NCBI GenBank assembly: GCA_003278045.1
Contig: QCHG01000001.1
Span: 62,001 to 126,000, forward strand
Source: Prochlorococcus sp. AG-402-A04
Lineage (GTDB): Bacteria; Cyanobacteriota; Cyanobacteriia; PCC-6307; Cyanobiaceae
Length of the DNA: 64,000 bases
Reading direction: 5' to 3'
This document shows positions 8,417 to 16,532 of the stretch, in pieces (position 1 is the first letter of the stretch; every line of letters starts with the position of its first letter). The notes beneath the pieces are model-generated. The model made no database searches. It saw only the letters and a list, made by a program, of their open reading frames with translations, and had not been told where the DNA came from. The position numbers and the translations under genes are program-made.

Positions 8417-9178
8417 ATGTTAATACAAGATACTATTTTTTACAGGCCAGATTGGAGATGGCATAATTTTCTAAAATATTTAACTAATACTTTAAGTAAA
8501 TATAACTGTTTAGAGAAAATAATACCTTCGGAATATTCTTATAAAGATTCAACTTATGGTTCCAAAAAATTAAAAAAAAATGTGAATCTTTCTACTTGGG
8601 GTGTAACGCATAAAAAAAGAATTCAATTCGCAAGAGCAGTGTGTATAAATAGTCCAAATTATTCTGTTTTGAATTTTTTAATTATTCCTAATACTATTTA
8701 TAACGTCCCATTTTTTGGAGTAGATTTTGTTTCTTTACCTAATAATCATTTATTAGTATTAGATTTTCAGCCTTCATTAAAAATACAAAATCAATACAAT
8801 AATGAGTTACTAGAAAAACTTATAAAACTCAAAAATCATTGTCATACATCACTCCCATTAGCTGAAAAAATGTCTGAAGATGTAGCTAGATTTTTTTCTC
8901 CAGGAGTAATCTGGTCAAAATTACCAAAAGAAGAAAGAAGTGATGTTTTAATTGCTAATCAGCTTTATAACTCATTTAAGAAATATCTTGATTTGTATTT
9001 GGAAATTCTTTTCGAAAGCAAAGAAGCAAATATGGAATTGCAAAAAGAATTAATAAATGGTCAAAATAATTATTTGAAATATAGAAGAGATAACGATCCA
9101 GCGAGGCCAATGCTATCTAGTTTGTTTGGTAAAGAATTTACTGAATCTTTAATTAAAGAAGTTTTATTTACTACTTAA
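8417..9178 (+). CDS. pebB: Phycoerythrobilin:ferredoxin oxidoreductase
   Basis: This 253-residue ferredoxin-dependent bilin reductase shares with PebA the core motif ([23 protein letters not shown]) and the C-terminal [16 protein letters not shown] block. PebB carries out the second reduction, 15,16-dihydrobiliverdin to phycoerythrobilin. The start codon abuts the pebA stop codon with no gap, so translational coupling is likely. Order ho1-pebA-pebB matches that known for marine picocyanobacteria. The fold is present in full, with no frameshift, so the pathway appears functional up to phycoerythrobilin. Confidence 0.92.
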   Translation: MLIQDTIFYRPDWRWHNFLKYLTNTLSKYNCLEKIIPSEYSYKDSTYGSKKLKKNVNLSTWGVTHKKRIQFARAVCINSPNYSVLNFLIIPNTIYNVPFFGVDFVSLPNNHLLVLDFQPSLKIQNQYNNELLEKLIKLKNHCHTSLPLAEKMSEDVARFFSPGVIWSKLPKEERSDVLIANQLYNSFKKYLDLYLEILFESKEANMELQKELINGQNNYLKYRRDNDPARPMLSSLFGKEFTESLIKEVLFTT

Positions 9179-9210
9179 AAGTCTTATAATTTTATCGTGC
9201 TTTGAATCAT

Positions 9211-9684
9211 ATGAAAAAAATTTCTGTTCTTTTTGTATGTTTGGGAAATATTTGTAGGTCTCCTGCAGCAGAAGCTATCTTTTTACGTCTACTTGAAAGG
9301 AAAGGATTAACCGATGGCTTTATTGTAGACTCTGCTGGAACTGGGAGTTGGCATATTGGAAAAAAAGCTGACTCTAGGATGAGAATTGCGGCAGAAAGAA
9401 GAGATATCAATATCTTAAGCAGGGCGCGTCAAATTACTAGCAAAGATTGTGAGGAATTTAACTATATCCTTGCGATGGACGACTCGAATTTTAGAAATAT
9501 TCAAGATCTTAAAAATAGAACAGCTTCAACTGATTTTGCAGCAATTAAAAAAATCCAAGATTTTAGATCAGTTTTTAAAGAGCAAGAAGTTCCTGACCCA
9601 TATTTTGGAGGTGATGAGGGATTCGATTATGTTCTTGATATTCTAGAAGACTCAGTAAACGGTTTTTTGGAAAGTATTTCTTGA
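9211..9684 (+). CDS. Low-molecular-weight protein tyrosine phosphatase
   Basis: Starting at the ATG at 9211 gives 157 residues; a TTG three codons upstream also keeps the frame but is less likely. The catalytic P-loop CX5R(S) is near the N-terminus, CLGNICRS with nucleophile Cys10 and Arg16, and the general-acid motif DPYFGG lies near the C-terminus. These are the defining features of the LMW-PTP/arsenate-reductase fold. The protein would dephosphorylate phosphotyrosine or small phosphates in the cytosol; the physiological substrate is unknown. It is convergent with panC-cmk, two bases away. Confidence 0.9.
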   Translation: MKKISVLFVCLGNICRSPAAEAIFLRLLERKGLTDGFIVDSAGTGSWHIGKKADSRMRIAAERRDINILSRARQITSKDCEEFNYILAMDDSNFRNIQDLKNRTASTDFAAIKKIQDFRSVFKEQEVPDPYFGGDEGFDYVLDILEDSVNGFLESIS

Positions 9685-9686
9685 AT

Positions 9687-11219
9687 TTAATTGATCTCAG
9701 TCTCTTTAGGAATCTTGTCATTATAAAGATCAATAATTTTATCCACTACCTCATTAATTGAATATCCATCCGTAATAATTTCTATTGCGTCATTCGCTTT
9801 TGTTAGAGGTGAAATTTCCCTATTGGAATCTTCAAAATCTCTTTTCTTTATAAGTTCTTTTAATCTATGAACGTCTATTTCTTGTGAGTCTTTACTATTT
9901 TTATCAGATTTTCTTCTTTTTGCTCTCTCATCGATGCTTGCAGTTAAAAATATTTTAAGTTCTGCATGAGGAAAAACAGTAGTGCCTATATCTCTTCCCT
10001 CAGCAACAAGTCCGCCTGATTCTCCAATTTTTCTTTGTTCTTCTACTAAGAATTTTCTTACTTCTTTTATTGAGGAAATTTTAGAAACGATTGAACTTAT
10101 CTTTTGAGATCTAATTTCTTCAGTAACACAGTAGTTATTAACATAAACATCCTGATGTGCATTTGTATTCGACTTGAAAACAATAGATATATCTTTAAGA
10201 ATATTCTGTAATTTTTTTTCTTTTTTATAATCAATATTTTCTTTTATCACAAGCCAACTCAATGCCCTATACATTGCTCCAGTATCTAAATATAAAAGTT
10301 TAAGTTTCTTCGCTATTAACTTTGTTACAGTACTTTTACCTGATCCTGCAGGACCATCAATTGCAATAATCGGCCTTCTTTTCATTAAAAAAACGTGATC
10401 AATTAATCTTGTCTCTCCACATTTTATCGCACCAGCCAGTAACGAAATATTATCCTCTATTCTTGCTTTTTGGAGTGTATGAGGATGTAAATGTTCTAAA
10501 TATTCAATTGAAATTTTTTTTGCTGATAGTTTTTTAATTATTTCGTTTAAATTTATTTTTTTTTGTTGTTGAAAATTTTTTTTTGCCTCAAATAACTCAC
10601 TTGAAAAAAACCTAATCAATCTTCTTTCGTTTTTTGATAAATGTACATTACGTGAACTTAAAGGAATTCCATCAAAATCTCTTTGTGTAGGAATAGATTT
10701 AATAGCAACATTTAATTTTTTTCTTTGGACAAGATTTTTTAAAATTAAAAGTTGCTGCCAATCTTTTTCACCTAAGTAAAGATTTTTTGGCTTGATGAGA
10801 TTAAGTAGCCTATAAACCACTGTGCAAACGCCATCAAAATGTCCATTACGATTTAATCCACATAATGCAGAAGATAATTCTCTTGGAGCTTTTAGGAGTT
10901 TAATATTTTTATTATTCGGTGGATATATATCTTCATTACTTGGAATGAAGATGGCATCTGCGCCATTTGAAAAGGAGATTTTTATATCATTATCGATTGT
11001 TTTAGGGTAATTCTCTAAATCTAACTTGTTATCAAATTGAAGTGGATTAATGAATATACTTACTAAATTAACATTAGAATTTTCATTTTTTGCTGTTGAT
11101 ATTAGTTTTATATGTCCATTATGAAGATTACCCATTGTTGGAATGAAGTTAATTTCACTATTTATATTTCTCCTCCAATTTTCTATTTCTTCAGTTTTCC
11201 TTATGATTACTTTCTTCAC
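9687..11219 (-). CDS. panC/cmk: Bifunctional pantoate--beta-alanine ligase / cytidylate kinase
   Basis: Two enzymes are fused in 510 residues. Residues 1 to about 280 are pantothenate synthetase, with the nucleotidyl-transferase signature PTMGNLHNGH (27-36) and LGEKDWQQL. Residues about 283-510 are CMP kinase, with P-loop GPAGSGKST (289-297), LDTGAMYRALSW and AEGRDIGTTVFPHA. One protein thus makes pantothenate for coenzyme A and phosphorylates CMP/dCMP. The fusion is a known cyanobacterial arrangement. The start is GTG (11217-11219). Two unrelated pathways share one expression level here, and the fusion is in frame with no internal stop. Confidence 0.95.
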   Translation of the reverse strand: MKKVIIRKTEEIENWRRNINSEINFIPTMGNLHNGHIKLISTAKNENSNVNLVSIFINPLQFDNKLDLENYPKTIDNDIKISFSNGADAIFIPSNEDIYPPNNKNIKLLKAPRELSSALCGLNRNGHFDGVCTVVYRLLNLIKPKNLYLGEKDWQQLLILKNLVQRKKLNVAIKSIPTQRDFDGIPLSSRNVHLSKNERRLIRFFSSELFEAKKNFQQQKKINLNEIIKKLSAKKISIEYLEHLHPHTLQKARIEDNISLLAGAIKCGETRLIDHVFLMKRRPIIAIDGPAGSGKSTVTKLIAKKLKLLYLDTGAMYRALSWLVIKENIDYKKEKKLQNILKDISIVFKSNTNAHQDVYVNNYCVTEEIRSQKISSIVSKISSIKEVRKFLVEEQRKIGESGGLVAEGRDIGTTVFPHAELKIFLTASIDERAKRRKSDKNSKDSQEIDVHRLKELIKKRDFEDSNREISPLTKANDAIEIITDGYSINEVVDKIIDLYNDKIPKETEIN

Positions 11220-11317
11220 TTTGTTTTTAAAAAATAAATCTATTTGATAAATAATTACTGGACAAAAGCAATCTTGGGAGGAATATCTATATAGGGAAAG
11301 TCTATCATTTTTATTTC

Positions 11318-12361
11318 ATGGATTACAAAACATCAGGTGTTGATATAGAAGCAGGGCGAGAATTTGTTTCCGAAATTAAACAGGCAGTTGAAGGAACTCA
11401 TACATCTAATGTGATTGAGGGTATTGGTGGGTTCGGAGGTTTGTTTAGAATTCCTATTGATAGTTTTAAAAAACCAGTTCTTGTTTCAGGAACTGATGGG
11501 GTTGGAACAAAATTAGAATTAGCCCAAAGTAAAAACTTTCACTTTGAGGTTGGTATTGATTTAGTTGCTATGTGCATGAACGATATCATTACAAGTGGGG
11601 CAAAACCTTTATTTTTTCTTGATTACATTGCTACTGGTAAGCTTGATAAGAAACAATTATTGAGAGTTGTTCAGGGAATTTCACATGGTTGCGGAGAAAA
11701 TAACTGTTCATTACTCGGCGGAGAAACTGCTGAAATGCCTGGATTTTATTCAAAAAATAAGTACGATCTTGCAGGATTTTGTGTTGGAATAGTTGATGAG
11801 GATAATCTTATTGATGGTAAAAAAGTATCTGAAAATGACTTAATAATTGCTTTAAAAAGTAGTGGAGTTCATAGTAATGGCTTTAGTTTAGTAAGAAAAA
11901 TTATTCAAAACAATAATCAAATAGATCAAGAATTTGAAAAAGTTTCTAATTTAAATTTTTATGATGAGCTATTGAAACCTACAAAAATTTACAATAATGT
12001 GATTAACCAAATTTTATCTGAAAATATAGAAATTAAAGCAATGTCTCATATTACTGGAGGTGGAATTCCAGAAAATTTACCAAGATGTATTCCTTCTGAT
12101 TTTATTCCTTATATCAATACCAGTTCTTGGGAAATACCTATTTTATTTAAATATCTTAAAGACAAAGGATCTATTCCTGAAAAAGATTTTTGGAATACTT
12201 TCAATCTTGGAGTAGGATTTTGTTTAATTATTGATAAACAATTTAAGGACGCGATATTAACTATCTGTAAAGAACATGATATAGATAGTTGGGAAATTGG
12301 AAAGATTGTTCGAAAAAATGATTCAAAAATTAATAAGTTTTTGCCAGAAATTTTAACTTAA
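11318..12361 (+). CDS. purM: Phosphoribosylformylglycinamidine cyclo-ligase (AIR synthetase)
   Basis: The 347-residue protein shows the PurM/AIRS signature: GGFGGLFRIP, SGTDGVGTKLELA, MCMNDIITSGAKPLFFLDY, LLGGETAEMPGFY, SSGVHSNGFSLVRKI and ITGGGIPENLPR. It catalyses ATP-dependent ring closure of FGAM to AIR, the fifth step of purine synthesis, in the cytosol. Its length is normal for the family. It is divergent from panC-cmk with about 100 bases between the starts, where promoters for both probably lie. Confidence 0.96.
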   Translation: MDYKTSGVDIEAGREFVSEIKQAVEGTHTSNVIEGIGGFGGLFRIPIDSFKKPVLVSGTDGVGTKLELAQSKNFHFEVGIDLVAMCMNDIITSGAKPLFFLDYIATGKLDKKQLLRVVQGISHGCGENNCSLLGGETAEMPGFYSKNKYDLAGFCVGIVDEDNLIDGKKVSENDLIIALKSSGVHSNGFSLVRKIIQNNNQIDQEFEKVSNLNFYDELLKPTKIYNNVINQILSENIEIKAMSHITGGGIPENLPRCIPSDFIPYINTSSWEIPILFKYLKDKGSIPEKDFWNTFNLGVGFCLIIDKQFKDAILTICKEHDIDSWEIGKIVRKNDSKINKFLPEILT

Positions 12362-12431
12362 ATTTATTTATATTTTTTAAATGATTTCTAAAAAATTATT
12401 TTTTTTACCCAAATGAAAAAGTTAGGTGTAA

Positions 12432-12437
12432 TATAAT
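12432..12437 (+). promoter_or_regulatory. Probable -10 box (TATAAT) for the unknown gene at 12493
   Basis: A perfect TATAAT lies 55 bases upstream of the ATG of the next gene, in the spacer after purM. No good TTGACA is seen at the expected -35 distance, which is common in cyanobacterial promoters. A short inverted repeat (CCGA-ATTATA-TCGG) follows in the presumed leader. Consensus match only. Confidence 0.4.
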
Positions 12438-12492
12438 AAAATTAGCGCCGAATTATATCGGAAGTTTAGTATTAAGATTTAACCTTTATTCA

Positions 12493-13137
12493 ATGCCTTT
12501 TGCAAATAATCAAAGAATTACACGTAGACGTAGTTCAGCTGGCCCTACACCTCCAAAAAGACCAATAGGTAATAATTCTGAATCAATTGGTAGACAGGCT
12601 CAAGGCCCAAGACCAACTTTCTTGACACTAAGGGATCATGGGAAAGTTTTTGTAGCTGATTTACCTAATTTGTCTGATGGTCAATTAGCGCATATTAGTA
12701 AAGAAGCTAATGAAGTTTTAAATAGTTTGGAAAAAAGACTTAGTGATCTTGAAAATGAACATAATGTTAATAATCCTGAAAACGATACGCTGATAAAAGC
12801 CTCTACCAAAAGAGATGTCACACTGAGGTTTATTAAATCAATAGAAGAAGAACAAGAACATAGAAAGAATAATCCTGCTTTACGAGATGCTGCATCTGAA
12901 TCGTTACCGAGAACCTTTCTTGAGGTCGCTAGACATAGATTGCCTGGAGCAACTTTTGATTCACTACTTCGAGAGGCTCTTGAAGCTTGTGCAGTAGATG
13001 AGAGTGCTGAAGAAAATCAAGTTATTGATGAGCCTAAAGAAACTGTAAAAATTATGGATATACCCTCTTCCAACACAAATGCTTCACTTGTTGTTAGTAT
13101 CGACTCAAGTGATGATTACAAGAATGACTCTATTTGA
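12493..13137 (+). CDS. Uncharacterised soluble protein, probably conserved in picocyanobacteria
   Basis: The 214-residue protein has a basic, disordered-looking N-terminus (RITRRRSS, proline-rich to about residue 35), a short structured block PTFLTLRDHGKVFVADLP, then a heptad-like helix (about 60-95, NEVLNSLEKRLSDLENE) that could form a coiled coil. The C-terminal half contains TFLEVARHRLPGATFDSLLREALEAC and an acidic tail. There are no enzymatic motifs, signal peptide or membrane segments. Codon use matches neighbours and it has a likely promoter of its own. It overlaps the next small gene at its 3' end. I do not recognise a named family. Confidence 0.75.
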   Translation: MPFANNQRITRRRSSAGPTPPKRPIGNNSESIGRQAQGPRPTFLTLRDHGKVFVADLPNLSDGQLAHISKEANEVLNSLEKRLSDLENEHNVNNPENDTLIKASTKRDVTLRFIKSIEEEQEHRKNNPALRDAASESLPRTFLEVARHRLPGATFDSLLREALEACAVDESAEENQVIDEPKETVKIMDIPSSNTNASLVVSIDSSDDYKNDSI

Positions 13138-13291
13138 TTCAACACAAGAGTTAATAAGTTTCAAAGACCAAAATAATCCAAAAATTAACCTTACTTCAGA
13201 GAAAGATCCTATTTTATGTAATCATTGCAAAAGGACTGCGTCAAATGGTGTTAGATGTTTAGGAATGTGTGTAGCAGATAATGATTACTAA
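13124..13291 (+). CDS. Small cysteine-rich protein of unknown function
   Basis: A 55-residue protein if it starts at the ATG at 13124; ATGs at 13112 and 13079 are in the same frame and would add 4 or 15 residues. The C-terminal third has a CNHCKRTASNGVRCLGMC pattern, four cysteines in two pairs, ending in VADNDY. This looks like a small metal- or cluster-binding knuckle, and I recall similar short proteins in marine Synechococcus and Prochlorococcus. Its 5' end overlaps the previous gene in another frame, which suggests translational coupling. Function is unknown. Confidence 0.6.
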   Translation: MTLFDSTQELISFKDQNNPKINLTSEKDPILCNHCKRTASNGVRCLGMCVADNDY

Positions 13292-13346
13292 AATAATTCA
13301 AATTTATATAAATAATCTGATGAAAATTATTAATAAATCGATCTAA

Positions 13347-13395
13347 TTTTATTTATTAATGGATATAAGGTATTATTTACCAATAATAAATAAAA
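13347..13395. terminator. Probable bidirectional terminator (AT-rich hairpin)
   Basis: TTTTATTTATTA (13347-13358) and TAATAAATAAAA (13384-13395) are exact 12-base reverse complements. Two additional G-C pairs are possible inside (GG at 13361, CC at 13380) after a mismatch. The hairpin lies between the Cys-rich small gene (plus) and tRNA-Cys (minus), whose transcripts converge here. T-rich stretches flank it on each strand. The stem is weak in GC, as expected in so AT-rich a genome. Confidence 0.45.
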
Positions 13396-13499
13396 GATTA
13401 TTTTTCTATATATCAATAAGTAATTGAAACTTTATACCCTTTATTTGAAATTGAAGTTCTTCGAAAACTTCATAATTAAATGTGTAAAAAAATTAAATA

Positions 13500-13570
13500 A
13501 GGCGGCACCCAGATTCGAACTGGGGATAAAGGATTTGCAATCCTCTGCCTTACCACTTGGCCATGCCGCC
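13500..13570 (-). tRNA. trnC: tRNA-Cys (GCA)
   Basis: On the minus strand the 7-bp acceptor stem GGCGGCA/TGCCGCC closes perfectly. The anticodon stem-loop reads AGGAT-TTGCAAA-TCC with anticodon GCA, the T-loop is TTCGAAT, and position 73 is U, the identity base of tRNA-Cys. CCA is not encoded. The gene is 71 bases long. It lies antisense in the region just before the lipid-A-synthase-like gene, whose apparent open frame runs through it. Confidence 0.96.
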
Positions 13571-13612
13571 GAAAAAGATTCGATTAAGTCTTTTTATGAT
13601 CTTAACAGTAAG

Positions 13613-14842
13613 GTGTCTCATTCTCTATTATTTATATGCAATGGTCATGGAGAAGATGTAATAGCATCCGAAATAATAAAAAGATTACTAAAAAAAATAA
13701 AAAATAAAAATATTGAAGTTTTGCCATTAGTAGGAAATGGATATGTATTTAATTCCATAAAATCAAAGAATTTTCGTAAAATAGGATATCTAAAAGAGCT
13801 GCCTAGTGGAGGTTTTAGTAATCAAAGTCTGAAGGGATTTTTGCTTGACTTGTTCGCAGGATTTTTAATCGATAATTTAAGAAATTTTCTACTGGTAAAA
13901 CAGAAGTCAAAACATAACTGCAGAATTATCGCAGTAGGCGATTTCTTGCCATTACTTTACGCTTGGAGTTCAGAATGCGAATTTAGTTTCATTGGAACTC
14001 CCAAAAGTGATCATACTTGGAGTAGTGGTCCAGATTGGGATTTAAGCGATTTTTATCATAAGTTTAAAGGTTCTGAATGGGATCCATGGGAAATGTTTTT
14101 AATGAAATCTCCAAGATGTAAAAATTTAATCATGAGAGATAAAATTACAGCTAATAATTTGAATAGAAAAAATATTGATGCAAAATACTTTGGTAATCCA
14201 ATGATGGATTTTGTTAATGCAACAAACAAGAAGATATCAAATATTATTTCTTTTAAAAGGATTATTTTATTAGTTGGAAGTAGATACCCTGAAGCTCTTA
14301 AAAATCTTGATAATTTTCTTGATTGTTTGCAAGATTTTCATTTATCCAAGGATTTGGTAATACTTTTGCCTTTGAGCATTAATGCGAATGTGATTCAAAT
14401 TCAAAGTTATTTAAATAAATATGGTTTTATAAAACTGAGTAAAGTTAAATTTCTAATTGATGAAGATTCAGTATGGAAAAAGAAAGATCAATATATAGTG
14501 ATTGGAAAAGGTAAATTCAATTCGTGGGCCAATATGGCAGAAGTTGGCTTGTCTAATGCAGGAACTGCTACAGAGCAAATTACTGGCCTTGGAATTCCAT
14601 CTCTTTCCCTACCGGGACATGGACCACAATTCACAAAATCATTTGCAAAAAGGCAATCAAGATTATTGGGAGGTAGTGTTTTAGTTTGCAAGAACAAAAA
14701 AATTCTTTTAAAACGTTTAAGTTTACTTTTGAAAAGAAAAGTTAATAGGTTAGAACAAGCAAAAATTGGTAAAAAAAGAATGGGGAAATCCGGAGCAAGT
14801 AAGAAAATCGTAGATGCTATTTACCTTCATTTGTTATCTTAG
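13613..14842 (+). CDS. Lipid-A-disaccharide synthase-related glycosyltransferase-like protein
   Basis: The protein begins SHSLLFICNGHGEDVIAS and has 409 residues when started at the GTG at 13613. The frame stays open upstream to an ATG at 13424, but that extension translates the antisense of tRNA-Cys, so it is not plausible coding sequence. The family (TIGR03492-like, distant to LpxB) is recognised from the N-terminal GHGED motif, the YFGNPMMDF segment and the C-terminal GNAGTATEQ-type donor-binding block (LSNAGTATEQITGLGIPSL). The role is unknown; it need not make lipid A. It is followed by a small unknown gene 35 bases on. Confidence 0.8.
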   Translation: MSHSLLFICNGHGEDVIASEIIKRLLKKIKNKNIEVLPLVGNGYVFNSIKSKNFRKIGYLKELPSGGFSNQSLKGFLLDLFAGFLIDNLRNFLLVKQKSKHNCRIIAVGDFLPLLYAWSSECEFSFIGTPKSDHTWSSGPDWDLSDFYHKFKGSEWDPWEMFLMKSPRCKNLIMRDKITANNLNRKNIDAKYFGNPMMDFVNATNKKISNIISFKRIILLVGSRYPEALKNLDNFLDCLQDFHLSKDLVILLPLSINANVIQIQSYLNKYGFIKLSKVKFLIDEDSVWKKKDQYIVIGKGKFNSWANMAEVGLSNAGTATEQITGLGIPSLSLPGHGPQFTKSFAKRQSRLLGGSVLVCKNKKILLKRLSLLLKRKVNRLEQAKIGKKRMGKSGASKKIVDAIYLHLLS

Positions 14843-14877
14843 TAAATGGCTATAGCATATTAATTTTTAATTCTTTT

Positions 14878-15144
14878 ATGTATCCAATAAATGATCGGCA
14901 ATATCTAAAAATTTGTGCAGAGATTGCAAAACTTATGAGTATAAGCTTATCTTCTGCTAAGAAGAAAGTAGAAATTCAAATTGCAAAAGAAGGCTCTAAA
15001 ACTATTCAAGAAAAAATTCAAGTTGCTCAAAATGTTTTAAAAATTTGTGAAAAAAATGATGGAGATAAATTAAGTTCTTCAAGAATACTTGATAAACTAA
15101 TGGAAACTCTGGATGGTGAAGATAATTTTTTAACTGAAGATTGA
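14878..15144 (+). CDS. Small helical protein of unknown function
   Basis: An 88-residue, charged, mostly helical protein with no cysteines beyond two isolated ones (Cys13, Cys59) and no membrane segment. The pattern IAKLMSISLSSAKKKVEIQIAKEG could form a short helix-turn-helix-like fold, but no known motif is clear. The ATG, codon use and tight packing (35 bases after the glycosyltransferase-like gene, 3 bases from the convergent RNase D gene) support a real gene. I assign no function. Confidence 0.65.
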   Translation: MYPINDRQYLKICAEIAKLMSISLSSAKKKVEIQIAKEGSKTIQEKIQVAQNVLKICEKNDGDKLSSSRILDKLMETLDGEDNFLTED

Positions 15145-15147
15145 TTC

Positions 15148-15783
15148 TTAATGTTCAAATATATTTGAGAATTTTAGTATGTCTAAATCAGCATGTACAG
15201 AAACTGTTTCGAAACATTTTTGGGCTAAATCAAATCTATTCTCTCTTTCTAAGATAACTTTTAATTTATGCATTGCTTCAATTAAATATCTAACATCATT
15301 TGCTGCATAATCTAATTGATCTTTTGTTAAATCTTCGTTGCTACCCCAATCACTGCTTTGGGAGCTTTTGTCCAGTTCTATGCCTAATAATTCATTTATT
15401 AAATCTTTTAAACCGTGTTTATTTGTATAAGTTCTTGCCAACTTACTAGCGATTTTAGTGCAAAAAATATTTTTTGTATTAATTTCAAGATTGCATTTTA
15501 GAGCTGCAACATCAAATCTTGCATAGTGAAATATTTTAGTAATATTTTTATCTTCAAGAAGTGCTTTTAAATGAGGTGAACAAGAGGTATTATGTTCGAT
15601 TTTTATACAGGATGTTCTACCAAATTCATTACATATTTGTACTAAACAAAGTCTATCTCTTCCATGAATTAACCCCATTGCTTCAGTGTCAATAGCTAGG
15701 TAGGATGAGTTTTTATAAATATTGAATAAATCTGCTGTTAAATCGCTATAAAAAAGATCAATATTTTTATTTTTAGTAGTCAT
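15148..15783 (-). CDS. rnd: Ribonuclease D-like 3'-5' exonuclease
   Basis: This 211-residue protein contains the three exonuclease motifs of the DEDDy family: Exo I in AIDTEAMGL (Asp32, Glu34), Exo II in FHYARFDVAAL, and Exo III in DYAANDVRYL with the Tyr/Asp pair. It lacks the HRDC domains of E. coli RNase D and therefore has about half that length, as is usual in cyanobacteria. It would trim 3' ends of tRNA precursors or other structured RNA using two metal ions. The start is an ATG. It is convergent with the small gene on its 3' side. Confidence 0.9.
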   Translation of the reverse strand: MTTKNKNIDLFYSDLTADLFNIYKNSSYLAIDTEAMGLIHGRDRLCLVQICNEFGRTSCIKIEHNTSCSPHLKALLEDKNITKIFHYARFDVAALKCNLEINTKNIFCTKIASKLARTYTNKHGLKDLINELLGIELDKSSQSSDWGSNEDLTKDQLDYAANDVRYLIEAMHKLKVILERENRFDLAQKCFETVSVHADLDILKFSNIFEH

Positions 15784-15946
15784 TTTTAATAAGTATTTAA
15801 AGTAAATTAAGATCTTAGAATATTACTTAAGATTTTTTTTAATTAAGAATTTTTATCTAATAGAATTATTTTACAGAATAAATCTAAGAAATTATAATAC
15901 GATGTAATTTTAATTTTTATTCTGGAGTTATTAGAAAAAATTTTTA

Positions 15947-16504
15947 ATGTCCTATTCCTTAAACTCTACATTATTACTGACGATTCTTTTGGCCGTAGGA
16001 TTATTCTTTTTTCTTAGGGCTTCTAGTAAAGATAGAACAACCATCGTTGAGATTTCATCTTCTCAACAGCCAGTTAAGGTTTTGCATGATTTATGCCAAT
16101 GGCTTAACTTGAGGGGATGGAAGCAAACGGGAGGAGACTTTGAACAAAGAATTTTAATATTTAAGGGGCAAGTTGTTTCCAGTAAGTTTTTAGCAATTTT
16201 TTTGGGATTTCTTGGCGGTTTTGGTTCTTGTGCTTTGGGATTAGTGATTATTCAAATATATCCTGAATTAGGTTGGTGGCCTATTCTTTTAGGATTAGTT
16301 GGTGGCCCTTTGTCTGGTATTGTTTATTTTCAGAAATCAGCAAGAGAGGAGAAATTTGAATTAAGGTTAATTAATGAAAATGAAAATGATTCAACTTTAA
16401 TGAGATTAAGAGCGCATAGAGATGAATTAATCTCTTTAGAAAATGAACTTGGAGACAAACTTCAATTGAAAAGTGACGGTTCTTTATTTAAGACACCTAT
16501 CTAA
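15947..16504 (+). CDS. CCB2/CCB4-like membrane protein (cofactor assembly of complex C, subunit B)
   Basis: The 185-residue protein has an N-terminal membrane segment (about 8-24), a soluble stretch ending in GWKQTGGDFEQRILIFKGQV, and a membrane hairpin at about 83-125 with GFLGGFGSC and WWPILLGLVGGPLSG. This matches the CCB2/CCB4 family, whose chloroplast members help attach heme c(i) to cytochrome b6. It would act in the thylakoid membrane during cytochrome b6f maturation. The family call is from pattern recognition; function is transferred from the algal and plant work. It is convergent with hemF. Confidence 0.75.
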   Translation: MSYSLNSTLLLTILLAVGLFFFLRASSKDRTTIVEISSSQQPVKVLHDLCQWLNLRGWKQTGGDFEQRILIFKGQVVSSKFLAIFLGFLGGFGSCALGLVIIQIYPELGWWPILLGLVGGPLSGIVYFQKSAREEKFELRLINENENDSTLMRLRAHRDELISLENELGDKLQLKSDGSLFKTPI

Positions 16505-16532
16505 AATACTTGAAAAAGTTATTTGATAATTT

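Noticed and set aside
13424..13612. N-terminal 63 codons of the open frame that ends at 14842
   Set aside because: It includes the antisense of tRNA-Cys and no homology-like sequence before the GTG at 13613.
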